A stretch of DNA of 64,000 bases. It comes from Planctomycetales bacterium. GTDB lineage: Bacteria > Planctomycetota > Planctomycetia > Planctomycetales > Planctomycetaceae. Made by a program: the position numbers and the translations under genes. The DNA lies in contig JAPLOA010000046.1 in NCBI GenBank assembly GCA_026400835.1, positions 1-64,000 of the forward strand, read 5' to 3'. The notes beneath the pieces were generated by a model. It searched no databases, was not told where the DNA came from, and worked only from the letters and a program-made list of their open reading frames with translations. How positions within the stretch are numbered: position 1 is the first letter of the stretch; every line of letters begins with the position of its first letter. Shown one piece after another: positions 8,068 through 17,749 of the stretch.

Positions 8068-9420
8068 TTACAGAACCTTCGTGACCCCTGGCATCGGGAT
8101 TGGGTAGGTCATGTCGGCGTTTGGAAGGATCGGTGGAGTATCCTTGAACGAATGGTACGTCTCGACCGGTGAAATACAGAGATCTGACTTCAGAGCTTCC
8201 TCGAACGAAATCTCCTTGCCGGAGTAAGTTGCGAGGCGTCCAAGAATTGAAGTCATAGTGCTGTGAGCGCCGTAGTCACCTTCGTTTGGAATCTCGCCCT
8301 TTCGCAGGGAAGCAAACAGGTCGTGATGCTCATCCTGGTGGCCGTCATGAATATTCTTTCGCTTGCCGTCTTCAGACTTCCGATTGTATTCCCACTTCAG
8401 GTTACCCTTGGCGTCGAAAATCTTTCCGTCACCGATGTTGCACGAGCCGTCCGACCCGTGAGCGTATTCAGACACTGAACTCCAGCAATTGGGAATGTGT
8501 CGGCACTGGCTGAGCAGAACGGAGCTTTCGCCGTCTTTCTCATAGGTGAATTCCACGAAGTGATGATCGTAGATTTCTCCGTGCTCTTTGCCGGTTCGTA
8601 CCTGACGACCACCCTGTCCCTGAGCCCTCTTCGGAGGACCACCCATCAGCCAGTTGATAACGTCAAGGTTGTGAATGTGCTGCTCATTGATATGGTCACC
8701 GCACAACCAGTTGAAGTAGTACCAATTGCGCATCTGGTACTCCATCTCCGTCTGGCCATCGATGCGTGGCCGAACCCAAACACCGTCGCCGTTCCAATAG
8801 CACCGAGTCGCGACGATACGTCCGATCTCGCCGTCCTGCAGGCGCTTGATCGTTTCGATATAGATTGGCTCATGGTGTCGCTGCAGACCGACGGCAACCG
8901 CGAGATTCTTTGACTTGGCCACCTGGTTGGCGTCGAGCACCTTGCGAACACCGACGGCGTCAACAGCCACCGGCTTTTCCATGAAAACGTGTTTGCCGGC
9001 ATTGATAGCGGCTTCAAAATGCAGCGGGCGGAAGCCTGGAGGTGTTGCCAGAATCACGATATCGCAATCCTGCTCGAGCACCTTTGTGTAGGCGTCGAAA
9101 CCAACGAACTGACGATCTTCCGGAACGTCGACCTTGTCGCCGTGCTGACGCTTCAACTGACCAACGGCACTCTTGAGGTTATCGTCAAACGCATCGGCGA
9201 CAGCAACAAGCTTTGTCGGGCCAGCGGTGTTCATCGCCTGATCCGCAGCACCTCGACCTCGACCACCGCAACCGATGAGACCGATGCGAATGGTCTCATC
9301 ACTGTTAACATGAGCCGCGCGGATGGGGCTAAGGTTCGTCAGGATAGAAGATCCGGCCGCAGCCACTGCAGAGGTCTTCAGAAAGCCACGACGTGAGGAA
9401 TCAGATGGTTTGTTCGACAT
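8068..9420 (-). CDS. Gfo/Idh/MocA family oxidoreductase, Tat-exported
   Basis: A 450-residue NAD(P)-dependent dehydrogenase-fold protein. It starts with a twin-arginine signal (SSRRGFLKTSAVAAAGSS), so it is expected in the periplasm. The Rossmann motif is IGLIGCGGRGRGAADQA, the cofactor/substrate loop is FMEKPVAVDAVGVRKVL, and the catalytic-region segment includes WLCGDHINEQHIHNLDVINWLMGG. Planctomycetes carry many exported paralogues, usually tied to breakdown of complex glycans. Here no sugar hydrolase is adjacent, so the substrate is open. The ATG at 9420 has GGAG about ten bases upstream. Transcription probably ends at the stem-loop near 8.0 kb. Confidence 0.92.
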   Translation of the reverse strand: MSNKPSDSSRRGFLKTSAVAAAGSSILTNLSPIRAAHVNSDETIRIGLIGCGGRGRGAADQAMNTAGPTKLVAVADAFDDNLKSAVGQLKRQHGDKVDVPEDRQFVGFDAYTKVLEQDCDIVILATPPGFRPLHFEAAINAGKHVFMEKPVAVDAVGVRKVLDANQVAKSKNLAVAVGLQRHHEPIYIETIKRLQDGEIGRIVATRCYWNGDGVWVRPRIDGQTEMEYQMRNWYYFNWLCGDHINEQHIHNLDVINWLMGGPPKRAQGQGGRQVRTGKEHGEIYDHHFVEFTYEKDGESSVLLSQCRHIPNCWSSVSEYAHGSDGSCNIGDGKIFDAKGNLKWEYNRKSEDGKRKNIHDGHQDEHHDLFASLRKGEIPNEGDYGAHSTMTSILGRLATYSGKEISFEEALKSDLCISPVETYHSFKDTPPILPNADMTYPIPMPGVTKVL

Positions 9421-9789
9421 CTACGAGAACTCCAAATTGTTCAGGAGGGACGGCCTTACTGAAGAAATCTGTCGTACATTCAGCAGGAGATGCCGACCAG
9501 AATTGTTCAGGAAGGAACCAGTGGGTGAAAACTCGAATTCAAAAATGACAAGCCGCCAAGGCCGAAACATTATCAACCAAGACGATCAGATCCTACTTTT
9601 CCGCATCGTCGATCGCAAATCAATTGCCCCGGAAACACAGCAATGAGCGTAGTCGTTCATTTGCATAGGTCCTCTGCCTGCAGGACAGGACTTCACGGTT
9701 TGAGCCAATTGCACGCACGATGCGTTCTGTAGCGAATGACCTTTCCGGAAAAAAAAGACCGGCCTTCACCAATCACTAACGACAGGCTA

Positions 9790-9934
9790 AGGACCAGTCC
9801 CGAAATACCCTTCCGCAATCATAACCCGACGCGTAAGCGAGGGATCGGTGCCTTGTAGAGAAATCCCTCACTGACGTTTCGGGTTGTGATTTCTCGGCGC
9901 AGTAAAGACACGAAGTTACTTCGGGACTGTTCCT
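9790..9934. repeat. Inverted-repeat element with a CCCGACGCGTAAGCGAGGGA core
   Basis: Outer arms AGGACCAGTCCCGAA (9790-9804) and TTCGGGACTGTTCCT (9920-9934) are complementary with one mismatch. The interior (9823-9887) holds AACCCGACGCGTAAGCGAGGGA and, after a short gap, ATCCCTCACTGACG...CGGGTT, which is also self-complementary. The same core recurs near 22.0 and 51.7-51.9 kb. It fills most of the gap between a divergent promoter region and the 3' end of the pseudouridine synthase gene. No gene is seen in 9421-9973. Confidence 0.8.
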
Positions 9935-9973
9935 GAATCGTCCAAAATCGTCTCCGTAGAGTAAGTCAACAAC

Positions 9974-11497
9974 CTATTTGGTTCTGCGGCGATCGCGTCC
10001 TTTGTTGATTGGCTTGACTGGCTTATCGTCAACAGGCCGGAACGGTTTCCGTTTAGCCGCTTTGCTGGATGGTCGCTTGCGTGGCGAAGGCTTTTGAATC
10101 GGATCCAGAGAAGTGTTGGGATTCTTCTGCCTCGCTTCGCGTGCCGGGGCGAGCCCTTCCTGATTAGCCGGTCGGCGTTCTCTGACGGCAGGGCGTTCCT
10201 TCTTAGCAGGACGTTCCTTTACCGCAGAACGCTCCCTCATCGCTGGACGTCGCTCAGGACCTCGTTCACTACTTCGACCTCTCGTTTCCTGCTGCGAATC
10301 ACGCCGCTCGGGAACTCTGCCGCGGCTATCCTGACGTGGGGCTCGTTCCGGAGCCACAGTCTTGATTTCGGCAGACTTAACGTCTGAAGCCGATGGTCGC
10401 GGATCACGGAGGGATGGAATTGGTCCGGTTGGCTTTGGCGGTCTTGTGGAAACACTCTCCGCCGCCGGTGTCGCCGGTACAGGTCGCTCGACCGGTCCGT
10501 CGGGACGTCGACGAGTGTTCCGCGTTTGACCGGTGCGATAGCCAAAGCTGCTGCCTTTGCGAGGCTGTGCGGCACCTGGCTTTTCGCCATGCTCGGCGAA
10601 GTAACGCAGCTCATGAATTTCAAACGGCTGCAGTTCGCGATGTCGTCCGGGAGCCAGGCTTCCCAACTGCAATGGCCCGAACTCAATTCTCTCTAAAGCC
10701 AGTACCTTGTGACCAACTCGAGCCATCAGACGGCGAATTTCACGGTTCTTGCCTTCCTGAAGTTCCATCTCCAGAATGGAACTCTGGCCTTTACGGCGAT
10801 GAATATGCACGTTGCGAAACTTAAAGAAGCCTTCAGCGAAGTACATACCTTCACGAAGCTGCTTCAATGTTTCCGGATGCGGAATTCCCGCGACATGACA
10901 GCGGTAACGGCGGATCACTTCGAAACGCGGATGAGCCAGTCGCTGAGCCAGGTCGCCATCATTTGTGATCAGCAGCATCCCCTGAGTCATCTCGTCGAGC
11001 CGACCGACGGTAAACATTCGCTGTTCGGAAGCAGGCACCAGATCGACGGCTTTCGGACGTCCCTGAGGATCATGATTGGTACACAAAAAACCCTTGGGCT
11101 TGTTGACCAGAAAGTAGCGTAATCGCGGCATCCGCAAACGCTCGGAATCGAGTCGCACATCCTGTTTCAGTGGATTCACAGAACGAGCCGGGTCAGTGAT
11201 GACTTCGGCATCAACAGTCACTCGCCCCGTACGGATGTACTCTTCGCATTTGCGTCGTGAATCGACACCGGCCATGGCCAGAAATTTCTGCAGCCGCATG
11301 CGATCGCCGTCTTCGCCGGACTCTTCCTCAATCTCAGGAGGCAAATCAGCAGAGATGCGGCTGCCGCGTGATTCCGCTGCCTGGTCGGGACGTCGAGAAT
11401 TTCTGGATGCACCACCGGGGCGTCCCGGAGCTCGTTTTGCGGGGCGGGATTTGTCTGGGCGATTATTGGGGGAACCTGGACGTGGACGCGGGGGCAT
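9974..11497 (-). CDS. 23S rRNA pseudouridine synthase, RsuA/RluB type, with long basic tail
   Basis: About 507 residues from the ATG at 11497 (a TTG at 11524 is possible). After a short Pro/Arg-rich leader comes an S4 RNA-binding domain (RMRLQKFLAMAGVDSRRKCEEYI) and then the pseudouridine synthase domain with KPKGFLCTNHD and the catalytic aspartate in VGRLDEMTQGMLL. This family converts uridine to pseudouridine in rRNA. The catalytic part ends near residue 300. Roughly 200 further residues are Arg/Pro/Glu-rich low complexity (RERPAKKERPAVRERRP and similar) with no counterpart in the standard ~290-residue enzymes. Such a tail probably binds RNA or ribosomes (inference). The target site (RluB, RluE, RluF or RsuA) cannot be fixed from the sequence alone. 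Confidence 0.9.
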   Translation of the reverse strand: MPPRPRPGSPNNRPDKSRPAKRAPGRPGGASRNSRRPDQAAESRGSRISADLPPEIEEESGEDGDRMRLQKFLAMAGVDSRRKCEEYIRTGRVTVDAEVITDPARSVNPLKQDVRLDSERLRMPRLRYFLVNKPKGFLCTNHDPQGRPKAVDLVPASEQRMFTVGRLDEMTQGMLLITNDGDLAQRLAHPRFEVIRRYRCHVAGIPHPETLKQLREGMYFAEGFFKFRNVHIHRRKGQSSILEMELQEGKNREIRRLMARVGHKVLALERIEFGPLQLGSLAPGRHRELQPFEIHELRYFAEHGEKPGAAQPRKGSSFGYRTGQTRNTRRRPDGPVERPVPATPAAESVSTRPPKPTGPIPSLRDPRPSASDVKSAEIKTVAPERAPRQDSRGRVPERRDSQQETRGRSSERGPERRPAMRERSAVKERPAKKERPAVRERRPANQEGLAPAREARQKNPNTSLDPIQKPSPRKRPSSKAAKRKPFRPVDDKPVKPINKGRDRRRTK

Positions 11498-11897
11498 GGA
11501 TCGAAACTTTCGGAATTTTCTCAATGATCTGACGCGTGCAGTATAACAAAGCCAGTCGCCGAGAGACCGGCAGATTCCGCTTTGGCCAGTCAGGATCTCC
11601 GGAAAGTCCGGATGATTCCCAGTTTCGCGGACCCCTACGACCCAAATCTTCGGACAAAACAGTTTTCGGAAGGTAGCGAACGGAACACGGAATTCTCAGG
11701 AAACTGAGATCCGTTCAGACGATTCGATTGTTAGACTCAGGACCAACTCTCTCTCGGGTTCGATACTAGATTCAGGTGACTTTTGCCGCCAACAGTTCTG
11801 CTGCAAGGCAATATTACTCAGATTTAGTCAGATCGGGTCTGCCGTGTTTACTGAGCTGGCGTCTGTCGTTGGAAACGCCCTTCCTGAGGATTCTTCG

Positions 11898-12578
11898 ATG
11901 CTGCGTCCTGCGATCAACATTTGGTCAATTCTGATCCTGACGATCCTGACGTCGGCAACAGCCAATGCCCAATCGACCAGTTCGTTGTCGTCTGCATTGG
12001 GACAGCTTGGTTCCTCATCTTCGCTGACTGGAAATAACTCGAGTTCCTCAACTGGTTCCTCAAGCTCAGCCTCCAGTACAGGCTCTTCCGGAAACGCCAA
12101 TGCTGGTGTTTCAGGGTTCTCAATCAATACTGACAATGTCCAGAATGCAGCGACCGGTTTCGTCGGCAGCAACTCCTCACAGGCTTTCGTGGGGGGAGCT
12201 CGTCAGGCGACCAATCAGCAGGCGACAAATCGCCAGTTCGGAGCGTTCCAGAATACTCAGAACACCTCGAACACTCAGTCAAGCCAGACCGGAACGCCCC
12301 GCTCGATTCGAACCACGATAAGGATTTCGTTCGCAGCGCCGTCCGGGACATTTGCTCAGCAGACGGGCGCTCTGGCCTATTCGAATTCCGTCCAGCTAAC
12401 TCAGTTTAGTTCGAACCGTCCTGAGCTATCCGGGATCAATGTAGAACTGACGGCTGATGGCGTCGCTGTACTGACCGGAACATCGCCCAGCATCGACACC
12501 AGTCGGCTCGCCGCTAATCTCGTTCGGCTTCAACCCGGAGTCCGTAAGGTTAACAATCAGATCGCTGTTGCTCGGTAA
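11898..12578 (+). CDS. Secreted Ser/Asn-rich protein with BON-like C-terminus
   Basis: A 226-residue exported protein. I chose the ATG at 11898 because it opens a signal peptide (MLRPAINIWSILILTILTSATANAQ) and has GAGG about eight bases upstream; an in-frame ATG at 11844 would bury the signal. A stretch of Ser, Gly, Asn and Thr runs to about residue 80, followed by an Asn/Gln-rich part. The C-terminal ~70 residues (INVELTADGVAVLTGTSPS, then LAANLVRLQPGVRKVNNQI) resemble a single BON domain, a fold that binds lipids or other envelope partners. Function unknown. It stands alone between a divergent rRNA modification gene and an SDR gene. Confidence 0.7.
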   Translation: MLRPAINIWSILILTILTSATANAQSTSSLSSALGQLGSSSSLTGNNSSSSTGSSSSASSTGSSGNANAGVSGFSINTDNVQNAATGFVGSNSSQAFVGGARQATNQQATNRQFGAFQNTQNTSNTQSSQTGTPRSIRTTIRISFAAPSGTFAQQTGALAYSNSVQLTQFSSNRPELSGINVELTADGVAVLTGTSPSIDTSRLAANLVRLQPGVRKVNNQIAVAR

Positions 12579-12682
12579 GTCAGTCTGAGCAGAAACTGAT
12601 ACTGCCCTCCGGTGTCGAAAACAGCATCGTGGGCGCAGTTCTCTGTGAACCAAAGATTGATGTAAGCGACTGGAGTCTGTGC

Positions 12683-13492
12683 ATGGATCTGAAAATCAAG
12701 GGTCACACGGCGCTGATCACCGGCGGGGCCAGTGGCATTGGCCGAGCCACAGCTGAGTTATTTGCTCGCGAAGGATGCTCGATCGTTATATGGGATCTGG
12801 CGGCGAGCGCAGAGCAGGTCGCTGCTGAAATCCGTGCGACTCATGGTGTTGAAGCCACCTCAGCCCACGTGGACATCGTTGACTTTAAAACGGTCCAGAC
12901 AGCGTTCGGAAGTTATCAGCAGAGTGGCCGCCAACTGGATCATGTCGTGCACTGTGCGGCAGCGGGGTCCGGAAAATTCGGCTTCCCCTTCACAAATCTG
13001 TCGCCCAATGACTGGCCGAGAATTCTGGAGATCAACATTCTGGGAATGGTGAATGTGGCTCATGCTATCACGCCGCATTTCGTCGAAAGAAAGGCCGGAA
13101 CTTTTGTGTTCCTGTCATCGGTCGCGGGCCAGATTGGTTCTCAGACCGACCCTCCCTACAGTGCCAGCAAGGCGGCCAATATCAACTTTGCGCAGTGCAT
13201 GGCGAAGGATCTGGCGAAGCACGGAGTACGTGTCAACACGGTGTGCCCCGGGATGGTGCAGACTCCGTTGAATCGCTCCGTGTGGAAAGCCTGGCACGAC
13301 CAAACTCCCGTCGCAGAACGCATGGATTATGACACATGGGCGACGAAGAAAATCCAATCGATCGTCCCTATGGGTCAGTGGCAGTCGCCCGAAGACATTG
13401 CTGACATGATTGCCTTCCTGTCGTCCGAAAGATCGCGACAAGTCACCGGGCAAACGATCAACGTCGATGGCGGCTTTGTGATGCACTGGTAG
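12683..13492 (+). CDS. Short-chain dehydrogenase/reductase (SDR)
   Basis: A 269-residue classical SDR. Cofactor motif TGGASGIGRATAELFA lies near residue 13, the structural Asn is in ILEINILGMVNV, the catalytic Ser is in VFLSSVAGQIG, and the Tyr/Lys pair is in PPYSASKAANINFAQ, followed by RVNTVCPGMVQTPL. The C-terminus RQVTGQTINVDGGFVMHW is the usual end. The ATG at 12683 (MDLKIKGHTALITGG) is the normal family start; a longer in-frame start upstream adds only unlike residues. An acidic residue at the end of the second strand (WDLAA) favours NAD over NADP. Substrate unknown. It converges with the MoxR gene. Confidence 0.92.
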   Translation: MDLKIKGHTALITGGASGIGRATAELFAREGCSIVIWDLAASAEQVAAEIRATHGVEATSAHVDIVDFKTVQTAFGSYQQSGRQLDHVVHCAAAGSGKFGFPFTNLSPNDWPRILEINILGMVNVAHAITPHFVERKAGTFVFLSSVAGQIGSQTDPPYSASKAANINFAQCMAKDLAKHGVRVNTVCPGMVQTPLNRSVWKAWHDQTPVAERMDYDTWATKKIQSIVPMGQWQSPEDIADMIAFLSSERSRQVTGQTINVDGGFVMHW

Positions 13493-13534
13493 TGCACGCC
13501 TGATTCCGCCTCCGGCGCCAGGCTGGATTCGATC

Positions 13535-14542
13535 TCAGCCGTCTATTGTCAGACGGTTGACGCACTCATCGATCAGCTCTTTGACCTCGACGTTTTCGGC
13601 CTGGCCGTCGTAGTTCAGCAGCACGCGGTGCTGTAGTACTTCATGTGCGAACGAGCGGATATCATCAAACGACACGTGAGCTCGCCCATGGCTTAACGCA
13701 CGAACTCGACCAGCGCGAATCAAAGCCTGAGCCGCCCGAGGACTCGCGCCCCAGCGGAGATACTTTTTGACTCGCTCTGGCGCAAACTCCGAATCAGGAT
13801 GAGTGGCGAGCACCAATCGGCATGCATAGTCACGCATCGGATCACTCACGACGACTCGATCCAGCACCGTCCGGAGATGCAGGATGCGAGGCCCGTCGAT
13901 GACTTTGTTGACTTCAATCTTCTTTTTCAGAATCGTACGAGTCACGACTTCGTTGAGTTCTGAGCGGTTCAGGAATGGGACGACCACCTTGAACATAAAG
14001 CGGTCGAGCTGAGCTTCGGGCAGAGGAAATGTGCCTTCCTGCTCAATCGGATTCTGCGTCGCGAGCACAAAGAACGGAGGATCGAGGTGATACGTATTGC
14101 CGCCGGTGGTGACGGTGCCTTCCTGCATCGTTTCCAGCAATGCGGACTGCGTCTTGGGTGTCGCGCGGTTGATTTCGTCGGCCAGCAGAAGTTGAGTAAA
14201 GATCGGCCCCTGACGGAATTCGAAACGATACTTTCCGGCATCATCGGTCGTCATGATGTTCGTACCGATAACGTCCGCTGGCATCAGGTCAGGGGTAAAC
14301 TGGATACGTTTGAAATCCAGTTTCAAAACCTGCGACAGAGCTTTGACCAGTTCGGTTTTTCCAAGCCCCGGAACGCCTTCCAGCAACACGTTGCCTCCGC
14401 ACAGCAGAGCGGTCAACGTCGCTTCCACGACGCGTTGTTGCCCGACGATGACTTTCCCCACAGCTTCACGGATCGCCTGAAACTCATTACGAAACTGATC
14501 GGCTTCAGCCTGAAGTTCTGCGGGACTCAGTTGCTCGGACAT
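13535..14542 (-). CDS. MoxR-family AAA ATPase
   Basis: A 335-residue MoxR ATPase. Walker A GVPGLGKTE is at residues 56-63, Walker B LLLADEINR at 117-125, and the sensor segment is VLATQNPIEQEGTFPLPEAQLDRF. The C-terminal lid has YLRWGASPRAAQALIRAGRVRAL. MoxR proteins act as chaperone-like ATPases that work with VWA-domain proteins to insert metals or mature enzymes, and the VWA protein directly upstream (81-bp gap, same strand) is the expected partner. It is probably the last gene of the NHL-VWA-MoxR operon. The ATG at 14542 follows an A/G-rich stretch. Cytosolic or membrane-associated. Confidence 0.95.
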   Translation of the reverse strand: MSEQLSPAELQAEADQFRNEFQAIREAVGKVIVGQQRVVEATLTALLCGGNVLLEGVPGLGKTELVKALSQVLKLDFKRIQFTPDLMPADVIGTNIMTTDDAGKYRFEFRQGPIFTQLLLADEINRATPKTQSALLETMQEGTVTTGGNTYHLDPPFFVLATQNPIEQEGTFPLPEAQLDRFMFKVVVPFLNRSELNEVVTRTILKKKIEVNKVIDGPRILHLRTVLDRVVVSDPMRDYACRLVLATHPDSEFAPERVKKYLRWGASPRAAQALIRAGRVRALSHGRAHVSFDDIRSFAHEVLQHRVLLNYDGQAENVEVKELIDECVNRLTIDG

Positions 14543-14623
14543 TGTTGGACTCGACTATGAAGATGGGAATGATTGATGAGTAATGAGAATAAGAGGAATT
14601 CAGGTCATGGCGAACGTATTACC

Positions 14624-17600
14624 TTACTTTTGATCGCCGCCCTGCTCGCGGCGTTTCTTCATGGCCAGCAGCCGCGATGTAGTGCCAGCGTCATCACCGG
14701 CTGGTGGTGCATCCGGGTTCGGAGTACTGGTTCCGGACGTTCCTGATGATCCAGCCACTGGCGGCGTCGAAGACGAAGGAGCCTGGCGAGTTGGCATCGG
14801 GCGGCTGATCGTTGATTCCGGTCGTGGCCGAGCGGTTTCGGAGTCACGTTGATTGTTCAATGACGTCCGAACTTCTCCGGTCCGTTGCAGCAACGCGCCA
14901 ATAGTGGCTGTGGATTCGCGTTTCTCTTTACGGAACAATCGGCGAATCCAACTGAGGTCCATCTGAACTCGACGAATCGCCACATCCAGCGGCAACAAGC
15001 ACGCAAGCCCCATCAGGAACCAGTCAAAAATTGGCCGACTGCTGCGTTTAGGTTTTCGATTTCCGTAAATTGTTTTGGCCAGATCTTCGTAAGATTGCTC
15101 AGTCTCCAGTTCCGAACCTCCCGTCTTCTCGGCAATATCTCGCAGTACGATCGGATTCGCGCGAAACCGCAGATACTCGGGCGAATACGACACAATAAAG
15201 CCTGCATAGGCAGTTTCATTTCGAGTCCCGTCGGTTGCTCCCAGCATGACCTGATAACGTCCCTCGCCTTTCAGGGGCATACTCGTCTGATATCGTCGAG
15301 GAGCAATCTGGCGCACCTGCTGAGATTGTTCAAAGCCATTCGGCCCGGAGACCGACACGGTCACATCCAGCAGTGTTTCGTCGGGATGGAAATCCTCAAC
15401 GACCACCACGCCCTCATTGCCATTAACGTACGTGTAAACTCGCAGGAACTGTTCACGTCGGGCGCGGCCGATGCGAGTAATCATCTGGTTAACCAGCTTT
15501 TGATACTGATCCCAGCCCACCCAGTCCTTCCCCCAGCGTTCGGTCAGATCTGAAGTGAACGCCGCGGTGACCCCGAGACCGTATCGCCAGACGGCGAGAA
15601 TCGGATCTGTCTCAGTTTCGCCCGCCTTTAATTCACTCTCTGTCGGAGGAGCCGCCAGCACAACGGTCGCCCTTGGATCGTCGCGGGGCGTCGTTAAAAC
15701 ATAACCATGCAACTGCGGCGAATCGGAAATCTCCTTGAGCATCGGATCGACGTTCGTCAAAACCGGGACGAAATCACGAACCTGCAACTGGCTGCGTCGC
15801 AGCGTCTTCGCTTCTTTGATAAAGATCGACGGCAGCTGGTTGGGATCATTGGGGTAATAAAATCGTCCGTTGGTCGCTTTAGCGATCTCTTCGAGGATCG
15901 TCACATCGCCGTTATGAGGAAACACGGCCACCGTCGACACCGAAACCTGCGCATCCTGGAAAGCTTTCACCAGAGCAGGTGGAGGCGGTGAGGCGTCGCC
16001 GTCGGAAATAATAATCATATGACGGCTGGAGGCATCGGAGTCCTTGAGTGCCTTAAGCCCCATCTCCATGGTTGTCGCAAACGTACCCATATCGCCGATT
16101 GAGGCATTGTTAATCAGCGGAACCAGTTCGGCATACTTCGATGCAGGCGTGAGTTCAAAGATCCATTCATCGCCATTCATCGTCTGCGCCAACGCACCGA
16201 CAAGGTCCTCGGAATTCAGAACCTGAATTGCCTTCTTGGTGATTCGCTTAGCCCAACTATTGCCCTGCGGAAATTCACAGGTGTGCAGAATGATGGCCAG
16301 GGCCCCCTTGGGCAGAATCTTTTTGTTGCTTATCTCCATGGAGATCGGCAAAGCGTCCGCGATCACTGATCCCTGCCAGCCCCCGGGGCCGAAACTGTTT
16401 GGCCCGCCGACCATCATAAAGCCGATGCCCAGATTCCGAATCGCATCGTGCATGGCCTGCATCTGGTTCGACAGCATCGAGTCGGCCGCCACATCCGCGA
16501 AAATCACGGCGTCGTAAGGCATCAACGAAAGTGGATCCAGCGGAAACTCAAGAGCACTCAACACATCAACCTGGCGTTCGCCCTGTCGCAAGGCCGTTTC
16601 CATCGACTTCCATTCAGCCGGATTGCTCTGAGGATCCATGACCAGCAGAACTCGACCAGGACCATCCAGATACAGGTAGTTGCGAACGGAGTTATTCTCA
16701 CTGCGACTGTCCTGATCGGGCGACACTTCAATTCGCGCGGCGTATTCGTAGTAACCGGGCTGAGCCACTTTGATAGGAATCGAGTAACGACTCTTGCCCG
16801 CTTCGAATTCGACTTCCTGGCGAGCAATCGTATTCTCGCCTTCCATCAGCACCAGAGTTCCCTTGCCCCTGGCCAACGACGTCAGCACCACCGACGCTTC
16901 GTAGGTTTCTCCAAGCTTCACGAAGCGCGGAAGGTCCAGTCGTTCCAGCAGGACTTCGTGTTTGTAGTCGTACTCAATCGGAACAACGTCAACCTGGACG
17001 TTCCGAGCCTGCAAGTCATCCACGATATCTTTCAACTGGCCGACGGTTTCTGTACCGTCGCTGACCAGCACGATTCGTCCCAGATGCTCCTCCGGCAACA
17101 TCGCCGCGCTGAGGGCAAGCGACTGTTCGAGATTTGTTGCGTCCTGACTGACCTGTGAGTTGATATACTTCTCGAACGGGAATGTTTCACGCGGCGGATA
17201 CTCGACGGCCGCCGTTCGCCCGAACACGACCATCCCGGCCTGATCGGTCATTGGCTTTTGAGCAGCCGTGCCTGCGACAAGATCAAACGCCTGATTGCGA
17301 GCTTCGTTGACGGAATCCGACATGTCGATGTTGTAGACGACGGCGACCACATCGCTGCTCCGGACAGCTCGCGGTTCTGCCAGAACGATGATCAGCAATC
17401 CGCAAATCATTAATCTGATGAATGCTGCCCACGCACCGCGTTTCTCCGGCAGGCCGGCATGTCCAGCGGCCTGCATCCACCATAACCATGGAGTGAAGAC
17501 CAGCAAAGAAAACGCCCAGGGCTTCAGGAATTCCAGTTCATGGACTACTTCGAATTGCGGCCTGGAAATTCTGAATAGTCCCAGATCCCATGTGCGTCGT

Positions 17601-17749
17601 GAGAGCGTGACGATAAACGTCGGCAGGATGGAAAACACAACCAGCGCGAAGAGCACGGCGAACACGACCAGCGGAATCGCAGCGGTCCAGCGAACCGGTC
17701 GATGTGGCGGCGGCACGATCCGTCGAATTGTCTTCTTCAGCCAGTTCAT
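14624..17749 (-). CDS. Large VWA-domain membrane protein
   Basis: A 1041-residue membrane protein. Membrane segments lie near residues 23-48, 78-92 and 109-124. A von Willebrand A domain follows with the metal site DMSDS (142-146). Then come beta-rich Ig-like regions, a DJ-1/GATase-like region (RVLLVMDPQ to FMMVGGPNSFGPGGWQGS), and a second VWA-like segment (GALAIILHTCEFP to MIIISDGDASPP). A further hydrophobic stretch (WFLMGLACLLPLDVAI) sits near 905-925. The last ~100 residues are Ser/Pro/Thr-rich. The start codon overlaps the stop of the upstream NHL gene (ATGA at 17746-17749), so the two are translationally coupled. MoxR follows. The trio resembles the Bat/MoxR systems, envelope complexes of unclear client. 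Confidence 0.9.
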   Translation of the reverse strand: MNWLKKTIRRIVPPPHRPVRWTAAIPLVVFAVLFALVVFSILPTFIVTLSRRTWDLGLFRISRPQFEVVHELEFLKPWAFSLLVFTPWLWWMQAAGHAGLPEKRGAWAAFIRLMICGLLIIVLAEPRAVRSSDVVAVVYNIDMSDSVNEARNQAFDLVAGTAAQKPMTDQAGMVVFGRTAAVEYPPRETFPFEKYINSQVSQDATNLEQSLALSAAMLPEEHLGRIVLVSDGTETVGQLKDIVDDLQARNVQVDVVPIEYDYKHEVLLERLDLPRFVKLGETYEASVVLTSLARGKGTLVLMEGENTIARQEVEFEAGKSRYSIPIKVAQPGYYEYAARIEVSPDQDSRSENNSVRNYLYLDGPGRVLLVMDPQSNPAEWKSMETALRQGERQVDVLSALEFPLDPLSLMPYDAVIFADVAADSMLSNQMQAMHDAIRNLGIGFMMVGGPNSFGPGGWQGSVIADALPISMEISNKKILPKGALAIILHTCEFPQGNSWAKRITKKAIQVLNSEDLVGALAQTMNGDEWIFELTPASKYAELVPLINNASIGDMGTFATTMEMGLKALKDSDASSRHMIIISDGDASPPPPALVKAFQDAQVSVSTVAVFPHNGDVTILEEIAKATNGRFYYPNDPNQLPSIFIKEAKTLRRSQLQVRDFVPVLTNVDPMLKEISDSPQLHGYVLTTPRDDPRATVVLAAPPTESELKAGETETDPILAVWRYGLGVTAAFTSDLTERWGKDWVGWDQYQKLVNQMITRIGRARREQFLRVYTYVNGNEGVVVVEDFHPDETLLDVTVSVSGPNGFEQSQQVRQIAPRRYQTSMPLKGEGRYQVMLGATDGTRNETAYAGFIVSYSPEYLRFRANPIVLRDIAEKTGGSELETEQSYEDLAKTIYGNRKPKRSSRPIFDWFLMGLACLLPLDVAIRRVQMDLSWIRRLFRKEKRESTATIGALLQRTGEVRTSLNNQRDSETARPRPESTISRPMPTRQAPSSSTPPVAGSSGTSGTSTPNPDAPPAGDDAGTTSRLLAMKKRREQGGDQK

